Virus record (IMG/VR): IMGVR_UViG_3300042887_002641
Location: 1-64,000 of that record
Strand: one strand, 5' to 3'
DNA: 64,000 nucleotides
From: a virus
Positions 35,513 through 46,600 of this stretch are shown in pieces (position 1 is the first letter of the stretch; every line of letters begins with the position of its first letter). A program made the translations under genes and the position numbers. Below the pieces are notes generated by a model, which worked only from the letters and a program-made list of their open reading frames with translations, did not search any database and was not told where the DNA came from.

Positions 35513-35530
35513 GTGTAAAGATTATTAGGT
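35513..35530 (+). promoter_or_regulatory. Putative late promoter (GTGTAAAGATTATTAGG)
   Basis: It follows the tube terminator and lies about 38 bases upstream of the next ATG; AAAGG sequences follow as possible ribosome sites. Confidence 0.45.
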
Positions 35531-35550
35531 AAAGGTATTTCAAAGGTATT

Positions 35551-35769
35551 ATGGCTATGGATATAAAAATGAAAGAGTTTATTCTCTTTCAAAATCGGCG
35601 TAAAGTTATTAATCTATATAAAAACTTTTTAATCTTACTTGAAGATTTAAAAGAAGATGGTTATAATATCTCTGAAGATAAGTATCAAAGGCTAAGAAAA
35701 AAAGTTCTTGATTCTGGCAATGATACTATCAGACAGTTCGAAGAAGAACTAAATAATATAGATTTATAA
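35551..35769 (+). CDS. Small helical protein upstream of the tail chaperone genes
   Basis: The 72-residue, highly charged and apparently all-helical protein contains NRRKVINLYKNFLILLEDLK and RQFEEELNN. Three in-frame ATGs (35551, 35557, 35569) are possible starts; the first is nearest to AAAGGTATT. Its stop overlaps the next start by one base (TAATG), so translation is coupled to the larger chaperone-like gene. It may help tail assembly; no family is recognised. Confidence 0.5.
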   Translation: MAMDIKMKEFILFQNRRKVINLYKNFLILLEDLKEDGYNISEDKYQRLRKKVLDSGNDTIRQFEEELNNIDL

Positions 35770-36509
35770 TGAAAACGATATACGAATTTGCAATAAATAA
35801 AGAAGGCGTTGTAAAAGAGACAGAAGAGTCTGTAAACGAGGCTGGTCAAAAAGTCACGATTACCAAAGATGTAACTACTCAGATTCCTCATAACTATTTT
35901 ATCAAAAAGCCTACTAGAGCTTTGTTTGACGAAGCTGAATTGTTTTATGGCGTTAAGCTTTCTGAAGGAGTAAAAGCTGGTCTTCTTACTCGTACTCTAC
36001 TAAATAAGAGATATGTTGATGATGGTGGAATTTTAGCAGATAGAACTAAAAACGCAGAAGCAGATGCTTATAAGGATTTGTATGATGCTCAAAACGAGTT
36101 GCAAAGACTTCTTGCTTTAGAAGAGAAAGATCGACCAGATTATTTTACAGCTAAAAAAGAAGAGCTAGAAACCAAGATTACTGTAATTAAAAACTCTCTA
36201 ACAGAACTAGAGGTACAAAAAGAGTCGTTGTTTGACAATACCGCAGAAACAAGGGCGCGTAATAAAGTAATTACTTGGTGGATATTATTTTTGTCATACT
36301 ATGAGAAAAACGGGGAGAAACAACCATTCTTTGGTGAAGGAGATTATGAAGCCCGAATGAACAGGTATGACGAAATCTTTGAATCAGAAGATCCTCATCT
36401 AGTAAAAGTAGCTAACGCTTTCATTTACTTTATTAGTTTCTGGTACGTCGGTAGAGCAAATTCGAAGGAGGACTTCGATGTGCTAAAGTTAGAACAAAAA
36501 ATCTTTTAA
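35769..36509 (+). CDS. Putative tail assembly chaperone A
   Basis: The 246-residue protein sits between the tube gene and the tape measure, where siphoviruses encode G/GT-type assembly chaperones. The middle (about 95-160) is coiled coil (KKEELETKITVIKNSLTEL), followed by FDNTAETRARNKVITWW, which aligns with LENTCETYSGKRMNEFY of the next gene, so the two are paralogues. Unlike lambda G/GT, the two are separate cistrons with a terminator between them, so a programmed frameshift is not needed. It is soluble and charged with a hydrophobic aromatic C-terminal helix (IYFISFWYVG). The role, binding the tape measure before tube polymerisation, is inferred from position. Confidence 0.55.
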   Translation: MKTIYEFAINKEGVVKETEESVNEAGQKVTITKDVTTQIPHNYFIKKPTRALFDEAELFYGVKLSEGVKAGLLTRTLLNKRYVDDGGILADRTKNAEADAYKDLYDAQNELQRLLALEEKDRPDYFTAKKEELETKITVIKNSLTELEVQKESLFDNTAETRARNKVITWWILFLSYYEKNGEKQPFFGEGDYEARMNRYDEIFESEDPHLVKVANAFIYFISFWYVGRANSKEDFDVLKLEQKIF

Positions 36510-36530
36510 TTTCTTGCGTTAATTAATCCT

Positions 36531-36557
36531 AGCCCCTGCGAGAGCGGGGGCTTTTTA
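36531..36557 (+). terminator. Terminator between the two chaperone-like genes
   Basis: AGCCCCTGC (36531-36539) pairs with GCGGGGGCT (36544-36552) around GAGA, followed by TTTT. The next ATG is only five bases later (36562), so the hairpin may attenuate transcription rather than end it, or lower translation of chaperone B. Confidence 0.8.
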
Positions 36558-36561
36558 GTAT

Positions 36562-37578
36562 ATGGATCTAGAAGCTTTTAATAAAAATCTAAAATCTCTT
36601 TATTGGGATATAGTAACTGGGTCTTCTTCATTTAAATTAAATGGTAAGACTTACTATGTTAAGCATATGTCTCCAAAAGACGCAGGAACAATTGAAGTTC
36701 AAGAAAATTACTATTATAACAAAGCTAAATCCCAAGGTATTCCAACAAACGAAGAAAAGATAAAAGAGCTAATTAAAGAAAATATATACAACGAAAAAGA
36801 CGATAAAAAGATAGAAAATAATAGACTTACTCTTGCGAATTTAATGAAAACTCGCCGCAAATTATACTTAACTAGAGACTTGGAGAATATTGATAGGCAG
36901 ATGAAAGAGATAACTGAAGAAACTAATCGGTTACAGCAAAAGAAAGACGATCTCCTAGAAAACACTTGCGAGACTTATTCGGGCAAAAGAATGAATGAGT
37001 TTTATATTTATTATTCTGTATACGTTGATGAAAAATGCGAAAAACAGGCTTTTACATTAGAAGAATTTGAAGATATAGATCAAGTTGAATTATTTAATTT
37101 AGTTGGTGCATATTCTAAATGCGCCCAAAAGTTCAATAACCATAATATAAAAAGAATAGGAGTTAGCGGATTTTTCCTTAATTATTTTTACTTAGCAGAG
37201 GATAATCCCTTCTTTTTCTTTGGTAAGCCAGTTACTCATTTGACATTCTATCAGGTTGAATTGTTTGGATACGCTAGATACTTCAAAGACTTGATGAGCA
37301 AGTCTAGCGTCAAGCATCCTGATGAATATAATGATGATGTAGATAAGATTATTGATTGGTATGAGTCTAGCAGTAATCTTGAAAAATTACATGAAGATAA
37401 GAACGCTGCTTCAGGTAAAGAAACAGCGGTTCAGGCAGTTTCTGTCATGGGAGCTACCAAGGAAGACCTAAAGAAATTAAAGCAAGACAATACTGGAGCC
37501 ATCTCTCTAGATGAAGCCGCAAAGAAAAAAGGCGGCTCATTAAGTTTTGAAGATTTAATCAAATTACACGGCGTTTAA
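36562..37578 (+). CDS. Putative tail assembly chaperone B
   Basis: The 338-residue protein is a paralogue of the preceding one by its coiled-coil plus ENTCETY block (about 110-150). Its N-terminus (SSFKLNGKTYYVKHMSPKDAG) is a short beta domain, and the C-terminal 90 residues are helical and charged (KEDLKKLKQDN, GGSLSFEDLIKLHGV). The last part resembles a peptide-like tail that may contact the tape measure encoded next. There is no Shine-Dalgarno between the terminator and the ATG. The role is inferred from position and paralogy. Confidence 0.55.
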   Translation: MDLEAFNKNLKSLYWDIVTGSSSFKLNGKTYYVKHMSPKDAGTIEVQENYYYNKAKSQGIPTNEEKIKELIKENIYNEKDDKKIENNRLTLANLMKTRRKLYLTRDLENIDRQMKEITEETNRLQQKKDDLLENTCETYSGKRMNEFYIYYSVYVDEKCEKQAFTLEEFEDIDQVELFNLVGAYSKCAQKFNNHNIKRIGVSGFFLNYFYLAEDNPFFFFGKPVTHLTFYQVELFGYARYFKDLMSKSSVKHPDEYNDDVDKIIDWYESSSNLEKLHEDKNAASGKETAVQAVSVMGATKEDLKKLKQDNTGAISLDEAAKKKGGSLSFEDLIKLHGV

Positions 37579-37594
37579 GTGTAATTATTCTTAG
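37579..37594 (+). promoter_or_regulatory. Putative late promoter upstream of the tape measure gene
   Basis: GTGTAATTATTCTTAG starts at the first base after the chaperone B stop and lies 28 bases before the tape measure ATG; TTTAAGGATAT follows as a likely ribosome site. Confidence 0.45.
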
Positions 37595-37606
37595 GTTTAA
37601 GGATAT

Positions 37607-40600
37607 ATGGCTACATCAGCAGGAAATATTCCCATTTCAGCGACATTTGCTGCCGCGCAACTTGAAAAAGATGTGTTGTCGGCGTTGAACCGTATCCAGA
37701 GCAAGAGTAATCTTTCTCTAAATACAAGAAATTTTTCTCAACCACTGGGTAAAATTACTGGTTTAGCTAATGAATTCCAAAAGTCTTTGGAAGCTTCAAA
37801 TGCCCGTGTAGTCGCATTCGGAGCTTCTGCTGGTCTTATTTTTGCAGTTCAAAAGTCATTTTCCTCTTTAGTAAATACTACTATCGAAGTAGAAAAGTCT
37901 CTTACTGATATCAATGTAGTATTAAATACATCTTCTAAGGGTATCAAGCAATTTGGAGATCAGTTATTTAGTGTAGCAAAAAATACTGGATCGGCTTTTA
38001 AAGATGTAGCCAGTGCTGCAACAGAATTTTCAAGACAAGGTTTGGGATTAGAAGAGACATTAAAGAGAACAAGAGATGCTCTTATCTTAACTCGTCTTTC
38101 TGGTCTTGATGTCGTTTCTAGTACTGAGGCTCTTACTGCTGCTGTAAACTCATTTACAAAAGAAGCTCTCACTACAACTGATGTAGTAAATAAGTTAGCC
38201 GCCGTTGACGCTAAATTCGCAGTTAGTTCTAGAGACTTGTCCGAAGCTATTCAGCGTGTAGGTTCTTCAGCCAGCGAAGCTGGAGTTAGTTTTGATGAAT
38301 TGTTAGGTATTGTTACTTCTGTTCAGCAAACAACTGCCCGTGGTGGTGCTGTAATCGGTAACGCTTTAAAGACTATTTTTACAAGAATAGAAAGACCTCA
38401 AGTTATCAGTGATTTGAAAGACTTTGGTATTGCTGTTACTGATATTTCAGGAAATGCTTTGCCAACGATTAAAGTTATTGAAAACTTGGCTCAGTCATTT
38501 CAAAATTTAAATCCTGTTATTAAATCTCAAGTTGCTGAACTTGTTGGTGGTGTTTATCAAATTAACATTTTAAAAGCGGCATTAGCAGACGTATCAAAAC
38601 AAAATTCTGCATTCGCAGAAGCTACAAGAACTTCCTCTAAGGCAGCAGACGAAGCTATCTTAAAGAATAAAGCATTAAACGAAAGTCTTTCTGCTTTGCT
38701 TAATGAAACAACTATTAATTTTACAAAATTTGCTACCTCAATTGGAGAAGCAAGCGTTGGACCCGGAATTAGAAAAGTTTTGGGCTATATTAATTCAAGC
38801 TTAGAGTCTTACAATGAAAAAGACGCAGAGGGAGTTGGCGAAAAAATTGCGACTGGTGTATTAAGTGGTGTTACTAATTTTATAACTGGTCCCGGTTTAG
38901 GTATTGGAGCGTTTGCAATTGGAAAACTATTAGCTAACTTTACTAAATTCGCTGGAGATGCAACTAAAAATCTTTTGGGACTTAATACTCTTGGAAGACA
39001 ACAAGCTGTTTTACAATCAGAAATTGGTAAAATTCTTTCTGATAATCCCGATCTAATTAAAGACATTATTTCTGGATCTAGAACTCGCTTGCAAGTAGAG
39101 CAGCAAATAAAACAAACTCTTATAGAACAAGCTGCTTTAGCAGAACAGATTAAAAATTCTTCTATTGATATAGGCGGTAGATTTTTAGCTTCAGGCTTAA
39201 GAGTTTCTGAAAAGAATACTATTGTTGGAAGAAGAAGCGCAGAAGGGTATATTCCAGCTAAACAGCAAGCCGCAGAGATGGTTGGAGCTATGCAAGGTGG
39301 TTATACTCCCGGTAGAGTAGTTGCTGCTCCAAAGTCAATTGGCGGAATAATGAATACTGCCGAAACAGTTAAATATATTCCCGGTTTCGCTCAACCTTAT
39401 ATTCTTCCTCCTCAAGGATCTCGCGCAGCAACTCAATTAGCTTCAAAATCCATGGCTAAAAATGGAATTAATCCTTACATGGCTAAAGGATTCATTCCTA
39501 ATTTTGCTCCAAAACCTTTAACCAATCCTTCTTATGGAGATAATGATTGGTGGCTTGGGTCTGGTCTATCTGCTCCCGTTTCTCTTTCTCAAATTACAAC
39601 TGGAACATCGGCAGCTTGGAGTCAAGATAAAGGTTTTTATAAAACTGATGGTTCTGCTTTTACTGCAAATGATTTAAATACATTTGTGAGAAGAGGGGCT
39701 ACTTATGGAGACATTAGAAAGTATGTTCCAGATAGTCTTTTAAAAGATGATCCAAGATGGAAATCTGGAGCTATATCAGATTTAAACGCTATTAGACGCG
39801 ACTTTGCACCCGGAAAGAAAATAGCAGGTCAAGAAAATATCAAAGAAGGAATTAAGCAAGTTTATGATCCTTATGTTCCTCCTGCTTCAATGCTTGTATT
39901 TGATTTAGATGCAAAAAATAAGGAACTATTTGCAGATGAAAAGACCGAAGAAATATTAACTAAGAGAAAAGAAGACGGAAGAGCTTTTAAGATTAAATCT
40001 TATGCTTTAAATTCGTCTTCTCAAAACGAAGAAAAAACTAATCTAATTACACAAACAGCAGATTTCTCTCGCAGAACAACAAAACAAATTGCTAATTATA
40101 TTAGACCCGGAGAATATTCGGATGCTTCTGTTGATGAATTTTTTAATAAGGCAGGTAAAAATTATTCTGTTCTTGCTGGTACTATTTTTGAAGCTTCTAC
40201 TAATTTAGCCGCTAATTACACAAGAGATCAATCTGGTGGTGGTGTTGGAGATTTTGACGTAATTGGGGGAAATATTGGAAATGTAAGACAGTTTTTCCCC
40301 GGATTTGGAGATCAATATGGAGATTATAAATTAAGAAATAATGATGATGCTGTAAGATCGTTTATTGGTAAAGTTAAGAAGAAATTCGGCCTACAAATGG
40401 CAGAGCATTTTAAGGCTCAAGAAAAAAAGGTAAGTCAACTTAGTACTGGATTTTCAAAAGGTTTTATACCAAATTTTGCTCAAAAAGACTTTCAAACAGT
40501 AAATACTGCTAGATTAATGGGAATTAATTTAGCACAAATGGATATTAATCCCGAAACAGTATTTAGAGAGTCTTTGCAAAACGCTGTCGCTCACGGTCAA

Positions 40601-43600
40601 TCAGGACAAGAAAAGGGAGTTTTCATTGGAGTAAGCGGATATGGAAAGCCAAATGAGTTTGCAATTAGTGATGTTGGCACTGGAATGTCTCCAGAAGATG
40701 TATTCACTAAATTTTTACCATATGCTCAAACAGGAAATGAAGGAGGTAATAAAGGATTATCTGGATTTGGAATGGGAAAAGCTTCTATTTTCATGGGTTC
40801 CAAGAAGTTCCTTCTTGATACTATAAAAGAAATAAATGGTAGAAAGATAAGAACAATTGTTTCTGGAACCCCAGAAGGATGGAATAATTTCATACAAAAG
40901 GGCAAAATAAGTTTAGATGAAACTCTTTTTAATCAACCAAGAGGTGATTTAAATTTTGATGGGTTAAAAATGTTTTGGAGAGAAGTCAATCCAGAAAAAA
41001 AGAATACTCCAATAATGGGAACCACTTTCGCTGCTTCTCCTTCTAAAGAGGGTTATATATCTTATGGAAGTTATTTAGAGAATAGAGCAGGAAAAGTAGC
41101 AGAACTTCCATTTAAATTTACTACTGCTTCTTCTGGTTTATTGAGGCAAACAATTAATACTAGAAATGAAGATCCTAGCTATAGAAAATATTATTTTTCT
41201 AAATTTGATCCTAGTAAATCTTCAGTACAAAGAACTTTAACGGCAGAAGGTGGAGAAGTAGATATATTGTTTGATCCTCAAGGAGATCCTCAAAAAACTT
41301 ATGGATACGCTCAGATTCCCATGCTGTCAGAGGGAATGAAGTATGCTAACTATAAAGTAGAAGGAGTAGACTATATTCCTAAAAGTTTAATGTTTAATGT
41401 TAGGAGTAATGTTGGTGCAGGTGATCCAAATTATCCTTGGAATACTGACAGAACTGAGTTAAGAGGGCCATTAGGCAAAATGGCAAAATCTGCCGTACAG
41501 GATTTAGCTGCACAATTAAAACGCGCTCAAGAAGATAGCGTTAGGAATGTCCCTTCTTATCAAATGGGTTCTGATCTTGAGCTTCTTGATGTTTCTTCTT
41601 CTTTGCCTAAAGGAACAATGGAGAGTATTGCTGGAAATCCTAAATTCCAAAATTTTGGTGCTGCTTTAAAAAGCGTTTTTGAACAAACAATTGGACAGGC
41701 TTCTGAGATTTTTGATCCAAGAATGGCTAATGCTTCATTTAGAGGTTTAGCTGTTGGAGCTAATTGGATGGGTTTAAATACTGCTTCATCAAAAGAAGTA
41801 GGTACGAAATCTATAGTTGAACCATTTGCTCATGTAGAGACAGTTATAGATAGAATTAGAAAGATTTCTCAAGAAAAAGCTAAACAAGGAAAGAAAATAA
41901 AATCAGTTGGTAAATTTAGAGACATCTATTCTAGAGAAATATTAGATACTGTTTTTCATGAAGCCGCTCACCAAGTTAATAGAACAGAAGGAGAAGCTCA
42001 TGCTAAATCAATGGCAAGCGTTTGGGCAGCTAACGCAGAGCAAGTGGGTTCTTATTTAAAAGAAATTCAAGGTTCTCTGACTCCCGAGTTGATGAACTTC
42101 ATCATTTCTACTTATAAGCAAAACAAATCTATTATTGATGAGGGCAAAGCTTCAAAGTTTAGAGATTTCGTATCTAATTATTCATCGGGTCATATTCCTA
42201 ACTTTGCTAGAATGCAATTAGGAAAACCCGGATTTTTTGGAACATTTTCTGCATTAAGAGGAAATCTAGGAGTAAAACAATTCCCAGATAACGAATCATC
42301 TACAAAATCTAATGTAGCAAATGAATACTTAGCTTCACAAGAACTTGGCCAGATGATTGATGCAGAACAATTAAACCCAATTTTTGAAACTCCTAAGATT
42401 TACGGAGCATTGTCAAAAGCTATACAAAAGAGTGCTATTTATAAAGAGATTTTTTCTGGAAAAACAGCACAAGAAATTTCTGAAAATTTAGACGAATATA
42501 CTGGAGAAAGAAGAGGATTTGTCCAACTCGCAGAAATCATAGCCGACAGAGCTACTTCTCAAATTAATGCAGGAGGTAGAATGGAGGCAGTTGATTTAAC
42601 TCAAAACCTTGGCAATATGATGTATAATCAAGTAGCTGAAGGTATCTTGTCGAAGATTTCTAGAAGAAATTATGAGAAATTACTAAAGTCTATTGAATCA
42701 AAAGACAACAAAGATGCAGAAGCTCAAATTGACAGAATTTTAAGCTCTATTTTTACTAAAGGTGGTAAAGTTAGTATAGTTGATACAGGAATGTTTAATC
42801 TAGGAAGCGGCCTAGCTTCTAAGAGAAAATCTTCTTTAGGTAGTCTCGGATACGAAGATGATTTTAGATTTGCTTCAGGTTATATTCCTAATTTTAATCC
42901 AGTTATGGAGGCAATGAATAGAGAGATGTCTGCTGGATATTCTGCTTCTCAGGTTAGATTAGGTAGAAGCGATAAATTAAAGACTAGCTTCAATCCAATG
43001 GGATTGGGTGTTTATAATTCTACAGAAGGATCTCTTAATAATGGAATTGGCTTGGCAGAGAAAGCTGGAATAGACCCTAAGACAAAAGGAATGTCTGCAA
43101 GAGGACATATTCCTAATTTTGCTGAGTTTGGGGGCGCAGATGCTTTTATATTAATTGCTGCTTTTGGAACTCTTAGTACTGCTTTAAAAGAAGTTGCAGG
43201 AAGCCTTAGAACTTTAAAAGGTAGTTCTGATACTTTAATTAAATCAAATGCTTCTGCTGCCGCTTCTTATTCTCAACAGATAGGACAAATACCAAAAGAC
43301 TTCAAAAAGAGTCAAAAAGCAATATCCGATGAGATTGAAAGAACATTTACAAATGTAAATAAAACGACTTTAAAGCTTCAAGGCACTGCTACTGGTCCTT
43401 TAGTAGGGAAAACAACTAGAGATCAATTTGGTATTGTTACAAGCTCTCCTGTTGCTGCGTCTCCAGAACAAGTAGCTAGATTAGAAGAGTTAAGAAAACA
43501 ACAATCTGAACTAAGAAAAAAAGCAAGAGAAGAATTATCTGCTGCTAGAGAAGGACGAAGACAAGCGCAAGAAAATATAAGACAGGCTCAAGCTCCTGTA

Positions 43601-46600
43601 TTTTCAAGAGCAAGTTTTGCGTCTGGAGGGCAAGCAGATAGATACGTTAGAGGGCTTGGCACTCAAATTGGTTTAATTGGTAGTGTAGCTTCAAATATTG
43701 GTGGACAATTCATATCTCCAGAAAATAAAACAGGAAGAGCCGCAGCTTCTGGCTTAGGAGACATAGCTTCTTTTGCTGGCTTAGGGGCACAGTTTGGCCC
43801 TTACGGAGCAATAGCAGGAGTAATTTTAGGAGCTGGATCTGCTCTTATTAAATTAAAAGATGCCAAAGCTGAAGAGGCTATTGATAAAATTAATAAATCT
43901 TTGGGAGAGACAAAAGAAAGATCTGCTGAGTTTTCTGGTGCCGCTCAAAATTACTCTACTTCTTTAGAAGGTTTACAAAACGCTTTAAATGATCCTAAGA
44001 CAAAGCCTGAAGCACTATTAAAGTTTCAAAATAATTTAACAGAAGCTTTAAATAGTATTCCTGAACAGTTCAGAAGTAAAGTGTTAGCCGCAGGGACGGA
44101 GATAAGTAAGGTTACTGAAGCTATTGGTGAAGTAAATAAAGAAATGGCCAATACGCAAAAGAATTTAGAGCGACAATTAGCTATCACGCAATTTATTGAA
44201 AAGCAATCTTCTTTTTTGGGTAGAAGTAGTTTAAAGCCAAAAGATCAAGAAGTGTTTAATAGATTATTCACCTCTTCTATTAGATCAGAAGATATAACTA
44301 AAAAATTTACTGGAGAAAATGCCGCAGCAGACTTTTCTAAATTTATTGATTCTTTAAAATCTCAAGCAATTATTTATAGTCAAGAGACTATTGGGCCTTA
44401 TGGTTCCCGCATAGGCGCACAACCAATGGTTAATAAAGAGAGCGTAGAAAATATAAAAGCTCAGTTAAAACAGAATACAGTTATTCCTGAAGAAATAATT
44501 GATCAGCTTGACAAAGCTTTTGCTGAATTTGATACTGTAGCATTAAGTTCTTTATTCGACTCGCTCAAAAAAGCAGGAATAGACGTTTTTGATTTCGCCA
44601 AAAGATCGAAAAACCTTGGAGAAATTTTAGCAGAAAACACTAAGAGACTTAAAGAAAATGAAGAAGTTCTTAAATCTTTAAATTCTCAATACAATAGCAT
44701 CAATCTTCAAATCTCTAATCAAATTGATATAGAAAAAAATCGCGCTCAAACTATTAGAGAGATAAATAAAATTCAAGCAGAAGGCGCGGTTTCAATCCAA
44801 AGAGCTAGAGTTAAAGGTCTTTTAGAATCAGCTACTCCATTTATTAGCGAGTCTTCAAAATCGGACATCCAAAATCAATTAGATCTAAATGAGATAACTT
44901 CTAGACAAAATTCTAAAATTCAAGAGGCTTCTAATAAACTTTTAGATTCTTTCTCAAATACGATAATTAAAAAATCAGAAGAAGCTAGATCAAAAGTTAT
45001 TCCTGCTATTGAGGGTGCCAAGTCTGAAAATGCTATTCAACAAGAAAGAGCCGTCTTCCAAAATCAAATTCAGAAATTAACTCCTTTAATTGCTGAATCA
45101 TTAAAACAAATAAATTCTGGTGGTAATATAGGAGATATACAAACAAATTTAATAAATAACATAAGAGGATTTTCTCAATTCAAGCCAGAAGAAAGAGATG
45201 TTCTTGTGCAAACTCTTGAAGTATCTTTTGGAGAGTTTCAAAATACTCTCGCCGAAATAAAAGCTCAAGGCGATATAGATATTCAAATTCAAGAAGCCCA
45301 AAGAGAATATCAAAAACAGTCTTTGGAGCTAAATCAAAGACTTTCTTTTGCTGGTGGCGCACAAGCTTTGAGTTCCACTGGTAAAGCGGGGGTTTCTGAA
45401 CTTTTTGATAATATTTCTGAATTAGTTTCAGAATTTAGACAAACTAACGTTGCTGGAAATGCTGCTCAAAGGGGATCTAGTGCTTTTAAATTGCTTGATG
45501 TATTAACTAATCAATTACAATTAAATAGAAGCATTGGTCAACCAAGCGGATTCATTGGACCCAGTGCCAGTGGAAGTGCTTTTAATAATCAAGTGTCTTC
45601 TGATTTAAATCCTTTGGTAGGAACAGCTATTGCTGGCAGAGTGCAGCAAATAAGAGAAAGCGTAGATTTAGCTCGCAGAGTTACTGAAATTCAAATGGGT
45701 AAACCAACAGCCGGTACTGCTTTAGGAACGGCTTTTGACCAAGCAAAAGAAGGCGCAGTTAAAACTGCTTTAGATCAAATTACTTCTCAGTTTAAGTTAG
45801 AGAATATGGGGAACTATCTTGACGTATTACAACAAGAAGCTAGATTCTTAAATGACCTAACACAAGATCAAAATTCTATTTTAGAAAAAACATTGCCAAC
45901 TACTATAAATGAGAACTTTAATAGAGTTATAACAGAACAAGTAGGCAGCAAATTAGATAGCTTAACTACTTCATTACAGGGAGTTATTAACAAATTAGGA
46001 GTTGCTACAAAAAGAAACGCTCTTGAATCCGAAATGTTTAATAAGCTTCCTGCTGACGTATCTCCAGCAGATAGACAAGCAATATTGAATAGAATAGCTG
46101 CGTCACAAAATTTAAGAGATACAGAAGGGTCCATATCTATGCAGACTAACAACGCCGAAGCAGGAATAAGACTAGCAAGAGAAAAAGAGATTAAAAAATT
46201 ACAAGATTATTTTAAGAGTTTTGATTTAGTAACAGTAACCGGAGCAGAAGGAGCTTTTACAGAAGCTTATAAAAATTTAATTGGAGATCCATCTAAAGTT
46301 TCAAGAGATGATTATGGGAATATTACTGGAGGTGTTAGCTATGGAAAAGGCTATTACGGGACTGGTACTTCTAGAGAAACTATAAATAATGCAGTTGTGT
46401 TGCAGGAAGATCTAGGCTCTTCCTATGAAGATCAATTAAGAAATCAAAAAAGATTAGAGCAATTAATCGCTTCACGCGAAAAATCAATTGGTCGTCCAGA
46501 GATTAACCTCTCAGGAACCTATAAAGGATTAACTCAAGATATAAATAGAGATTTTAAAGTCTCTATGGCAGAGGAGACTGTAAAGTCTATTAAATCTGCA

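Larger units (their letters stand above)
39488..43126 (+). repeat. Five GxIPNF(A/N) motifs punctuating the tape measure
   Basis: Motif starts are 39488 (GFIPNFA), 40460 (GFIPNFA), 42188 (GHIPNFA), 42878 (GYIPNFN) and 43103 (GHIPNFA). Each is preceded by a Ser, Ala or Lys-rich turn such as MAKG, FSKG, YSSG, FASG or SARG. Weaker versions occur just before (EGYIPAKQ near 39246, KYIPGFAQP near 39373) and near the C-terminus (GGYIARFAGGG near 47930). From memory similar GF(V/I)PNFA strings occur in other phage tape measures. Codon choice differs between copies, so the motif is kept at protein level. Confidence 0.85.

Noticed and set aside
36490-36562. Lambda G/GT-type frameshift joining the two chaperone-like genes
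   Set aside because: A stop, a 50-base gap and a GC-rich terminator hairpin separate them, and each has its own start; no slippery site is needed or seen.
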